Source of the DNA: Paracoccaceae bacterium
GTDB lineage: Bacteria; Pseudomonadota; Alphaproteobacteria; Rhodobacterales; Rhodobacteraceae
DNA length: 64,000 nt
Reading direction: 5' to 3'
NCBI GenBank assembly: GCA_014323795.1
Contig: JACONK010000028.1
Location: 62,001-126,000 of the forward strand
Shown here: piece after piece, positions 61,242 through 64,000 of the stretch
Layout: each line of letters starts with the position of its first letter
How positions within the stretch are numbered: position 1 is the first letter of the stretch
The notes under the pieces: model-generated
What the model was told of the DNA's origin: nothing
Databases searched by the model: none
What the model saw: only the letters and a program-made list of their open reading frames with translations
Program-made: the position numbers and the translations under genes

Positions 61242-62648
61242 CTAGCAGCTGTAATACATCTGAAACTCCACCGGATGCGGCGTGTGTTCGCAAGCGTGCA
61301 CCTCTTCCCGCTTCAATGCCTTGTAGCTTTCGATCTGATCCCTGGTGAAAACATTTCCTTCCAGCAGGAAATCCATGTCCGTTTCCAGGGCCTCAAGCGC
61401 CTCCCGCAAACTCGCACACACTGTCGGGATGCCTGCCAGCTCTTCCGGCGGCAGATCGTACAGATCCTTGTCCTGGGCCTCGCCCGGGTCAATCCTGTTT
61501 CTGATGCCGTCAAGGCCGGCCATCAGGAGCGCCGAAAAGCACAGGTACGGGTTCGCGGACGGGTCCGGGAATCGGGCCTCAACCCGTTTTGCCCCGGGCG
61601 ATTCCGCCCACGGAATACGAACGCAGCCGGACCGGTTGCGGGCGGAATAGGCCCGCAGCACCGGGGCCTCAAAGCCAGGGATCAGGCGTTTGTAACTGTT
61701 CGTGGACGGGTTTGTAAAGGCGTTCAACGCCCTGGCATGCCGCAGCAGGCCACCGATATACCAGAGCGCCTCCTGGCTCAGGTCCGCGTATTTTTCGCCG
61801 GCAAACAGCGGCCTGCCCCCTTTCCGGATCGACTGGTTCACGTGCATGCCGGTGCCGTTGTCGCCGGCAATCGGCTTCGGCATGAAGGTCGCCGATTTGC
61901 CGTAGGCCTGGGCCACATTATGGACCACGTATTTGTATTTCTGCAGCTCATCGGCCTGCCTGGTCAGGGTGTCAAAGACCAAGCCCAGTTCGTGCTGGCA
62001 GGACGCCACCTCGTGATGATGCTTGTCAACCTTCATGCCGATGGATTTCATCGTGCTGAGCATTTCGGATCGCAGGTCCTGGGAGGCATCGGTCGGGTTC
62101 ACCGGAAAGTAGCCGCCCTTGACCCCCGCACGATGCCCGAGGTTGCCCGTATCGTATGCCGTGTCGGTGTTCCAGGAGGCGTCGGCCGCATCCACCTCGT
62201 ACCCCACCTTGTTGATGGTATTTGCAAAACGCACGTCATCGAACAGGAAGAACTCCGCCTCCGGGCCGATGAATACCTGATCGCCGATGCCGGAGGATTT
62301 CAGGTAGGCCTCGGCCCGTTGCGCGGTGGAGCGCGGGCAGCGCGCGTAGGAGGCACCGGTATCCGGTTCCACGACCGAACAGTGCAGGCAGGCGGTTTTT
62401 TCGGCGTAGAACGGATCAGGATAGATCGAGGCCGGATCAGGAATCAGCTTCATGTCCGATTCATCGATCGATTTCCAGCCCGCGATGGAAGAGCCGTCAA
62501 ACATAAACCCTTCAGCGAAGAAATCCTCATCAACCTGCCCGGCCAGAACAGTGACGTGCTGCAGTTTGCCGCACGGATCGGTAAACCGCATATCAACATA
62601 GGCGGCCTCCTCATCCCGGATCATTTTCATGGCGTCGGATACACTCAT
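61242..62648 (-). CDS. glnA: Glutamine synthetase type I
   Basis: Assimilates ammonium into glutamine. 468 aa, GSI-beta: AEGFMFDGSSIAGWKSIDES, EAEFFLFDDVRF, VDKHHHEVASCQHELGL, GDNGTGMHVNQSIRKGG, NPSTNSYKRLIPGFEAPV and the adenylylation site region AQDKDLYDLPPEELAGIP, where the Tyr can be modified by GlnE. Start ATG 62648. It follows glnB by 39 bp on the same strand, the standard nitrogen-control operon glnB-glnA. Confidence 0.98.
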   Translation of the reverse strand: MSVSDAMKMIRDEEAAYVDMRFTDPCGKLQHVTVLAGQVDEDFFAEGFMFDGSSIAGWKSIDESDMKLIPDPASIYPDPFYAEKTACLHCSVVEPDTGASYARCPRSTAQRAEAYLKSSGIGDQVFIGPEAEFFLFDDVRFANTINKVGYEVDAADASWNTDTAYDTGNLGHRAGVKGGYFPVNPTDASQDLRSEMLSTMKSIGMKVDKHHHEVASCQHELGLVFDTLTRQADELQKYKYVVHNVAQAYGKSATFMPKPIAGDNGTGMHVNQSIRKGGRPLFAGEKYADLSQEALWYIGGLLRHARALNAFTNPSTNSYKRLIPGFEAPVLRAYSARNRSGCVRIPWAESPGAKRVEARFPDPSANPYLCFSALLMAGLDGIRNRIDPGEAQDKDLYDLPPEELAGIPTVCASLREALEALETDMDFLLEGNVFTRDQIESYKALKREEVHACEHTPHPVEFQMYYSC

Positions 62649-62687
62649 GGTTTACCCCTGTGCTTGAGTTGTGTAAGAATATGCGGC

Positions 62688-63149
<462 letters not shown>

Positions 63150-63274
63150 TCAAAATGACCAGTATGTGTGCATAATGGAAAGAAACACGGCACCCGGGCC
63201 CGCCAATTGGAATTGCGCAGAACCCGCCACATACCCCCTTGCAATCGTAAATCCGCCTGCCAGAATGCCCCCGG

Positions 63275-63359
63275 GCGGATGTGGCGGAAATGGCAGACGC
63301 ACCAGATTTAGGTTCTGGCGCCGCAAGGCGTGGAGGTTCAAGTCCTCTCATCCGCACCA
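63275..63359 (+). tRNA. tRNA-Leu (anticodon TAG)
   Basis: 85 nt with encoded CCA. Acceptor GCGGATG / CATCCGC, anticodon arm CCAGA-TTTAGGT-TCTGG with anticodon TAG, variable arm CGCCGCAAGGCG, T arm GGAGGTTCAAGTCCTCT. Lies between glnB and tig. Confidence 0.97.
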
Positions 63360-63537
63360 GATATCCCGCAGGCCGGCCCCGGACCGGGCGGTTTGCGCCT
63401 GCGGGGATTATCCGGCCCCATGCCCTGGGCGGACGCATCATGCGGGCAAAATCCGCCCCCGCCGCGCCGTTTCCCGCTTGCACACCCCCGGCCCCGGCCC
63501 ATAAAAGGCCCCATACAGGGGGCCCGCCCGGTGCCGG

Positions 63538-63589
63538 GATGCCGTTGAAGGGTGCCGTTGAAGGATGCCGTTGAAGGATGCCGTTGAAG
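63538..63589 (+). repeat. Four tandem 13-bp repeats in the tig 5' region
   Basis: Unit GATGCCGTTGAAG at 63538-63550, 63551-63563 (one mismatch, GGTG...), 63564-63576 and 63577-63589, directly followed by GATAAGGA and the tig start. Each unit boundary forms a Shine-Dalgarno-like GAAGG. Number of units could vary by slippage. Confidence 0.95.
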
Positions 63590-63603
63590 GATAAGGAATG
63601 ACG

Positions 63604-64000
63604 ATGCAGGTAACCGAAACGCTGAACGAAGGGCTCAAACGCGGCTACTCCCTTACCGTGACCGCGGCAGAGCTGGACGCCAGGGTGCAGGCAAAACTGG
63701 CCCAGGCCCGGCCCCGGGCGGAAATGAAAGGCTTTCGCCGGGGCAAGGTGCCGATGGCACTCCTGCGGCGGCAACTCGGCCCATCGATTCTTGGCGAGGC
63801 CCTGCAGGAAAGCATAGACGGCGCGGTAAACGATCATTTTGAACGTTCCGGCGACAGCCCCGCCCTGCAGCCGGAAATCAGCATGGCCAAAGGGGACTGG
63901 AAAGAGGGGGACGATATTGAAATCGCCCTGCGCTATGAATGCCTGCCCGAGGTGCCGGAACCGGATTTCAGCACGCTGCATATCGAAAAACTGACAACCG
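63604..64000 (+). CDS. tig: Trigger factor, N-terminal part (runs off the window)
   Basis: Ribosome-associated folding chaperone with peptidyl-prolyl isomerase activity; only 132 codons are inside the window. [20 protein letters not shown] starts the ribosome-binding domain, with the signature [17 protein letters not shown] (the family's G-F-R-x-G-K-x-P loop contacting L23). ATG 63604 matches homologues; ATG 63598, two codons earlier, is equally near the AAGGA. Preceded by tandem repeats. Confidence 0.95.
   Translation, partial: MQVTETLNEGLKRGYSLTVTAAELDARVQAKLAQARPRAEMKGFRRGKVPMALLRRQLGPSILGEALQESIDGAVNDHFERSGDSPALQPEISMAKGDWKEGDDIEIALRYECLPEVPEPDFSTLHIEKLTT

Noticed and set aside
60809-61293. 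Several minus-strand frames between the R-M gene and glnA
   Set aside because: No homology, no ribosome binding sites, strongly biased composition; treated as non-coding.

Overview
The window looks like a chromosomal segment of an alphaproteobacterium of the Rhodobacterales type. This rests on gene content and order: hisB-hisH-DUF2147-hisA, purA followed by a DUF2842 gene, rlmB divergent from tRNA-Tyr, ftsY with an EamA-family gene and yciB, glnB-glnA, a TakP-like TRAP transporter, penicillin-acylase-type and DUF2147 proteins, and Roseobacter-like IlvN and trigger-factor N-termini. No species is claimed. Housekeeping genes are intact, but the DNA between them carries several decayed or frameshifted genes.

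Layout. 0-8 kb: the end of ychF, histidine genes (hisA, hisH, hisB; no hisF or hisE here), a decayed LysR regulator, and ilvB and ilvN (minus strand) separated by an ankyrin-type mini-protein and an IS5-type transposase remnant. The ilvB leader has a 17-residue Ile/Val/Leu-rich leader peptide and an attenuator. 8.5-13.4 kb: a complete three-gene TRAP transporter whose large permease has a coiled-coil tail of about 300 residues. 13.6-35.2 kb: mostly core genes (penicillin acylase, HIBADH-type dehydrogenase, ftsY, EamA, yciB, dsbB, yqaA, tRNA-Leu, bactofilin with an M23 peptidase, peroxiredoxin, a YhdP/AsmA-like giant, queA, MFS, DUF924, lpd, hpt, COQ10-like).

35.3-38.8 kb is accessory: a secreted peptidoglycan-binding (PGBD) protein, a membrane-anchored GIY-YIG nuclease, a CoiA-like nuclease fused to a PGBD, and an RTX protein. 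39.2-43.7 kb: rpsB-tsf, a ThDP enzyme and 3-hydroxybutyrate dehydrogenase. 43.7-47.6 kb is a second accessory block: broken and intact small secreted proteins, two type I-E-like CRISPR repeats without cas genes, a second RTX paralogue sharing a leader hairpin with its neighbour, and a C5-methyltransferase plus HNH endonuclease pair (probable type II R-M).

47.6-51.1 kb: tyrS, anmK, rlmB, tRNA-Tyr. 51.2-54.6 kb is a third accessory block just past tRNA-Tyr: small membrane or secreted genes of unknown function, mostly on the minus strand, separated by near-identical intergenic elements, plus a frameshifted membrane gene and a relic of its copy. 54.7-56.2 kb: purA and DUF2842. 56.4-60.9 kb: a frameshifted GIY-YIG/DUF4357 gene and a type IIG restriction-modification enzyme. 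61.2-64 kb: glnA, glnB, tRNA-Leu and the start of tig, preceded by four 13-bp tandem repeats.

The best candidate for something undescribed is the PGBD / GIY-YIG / CoiA-PGBD cluster at 35.3-37.8 kb: two nucleases with envelope-linked modules beside a secreted PGBD protein. Next are the RTX and small-secreted-protein locus with shared leader hairpins, and the cassette-like array of small genes after tRNA-Tyr.
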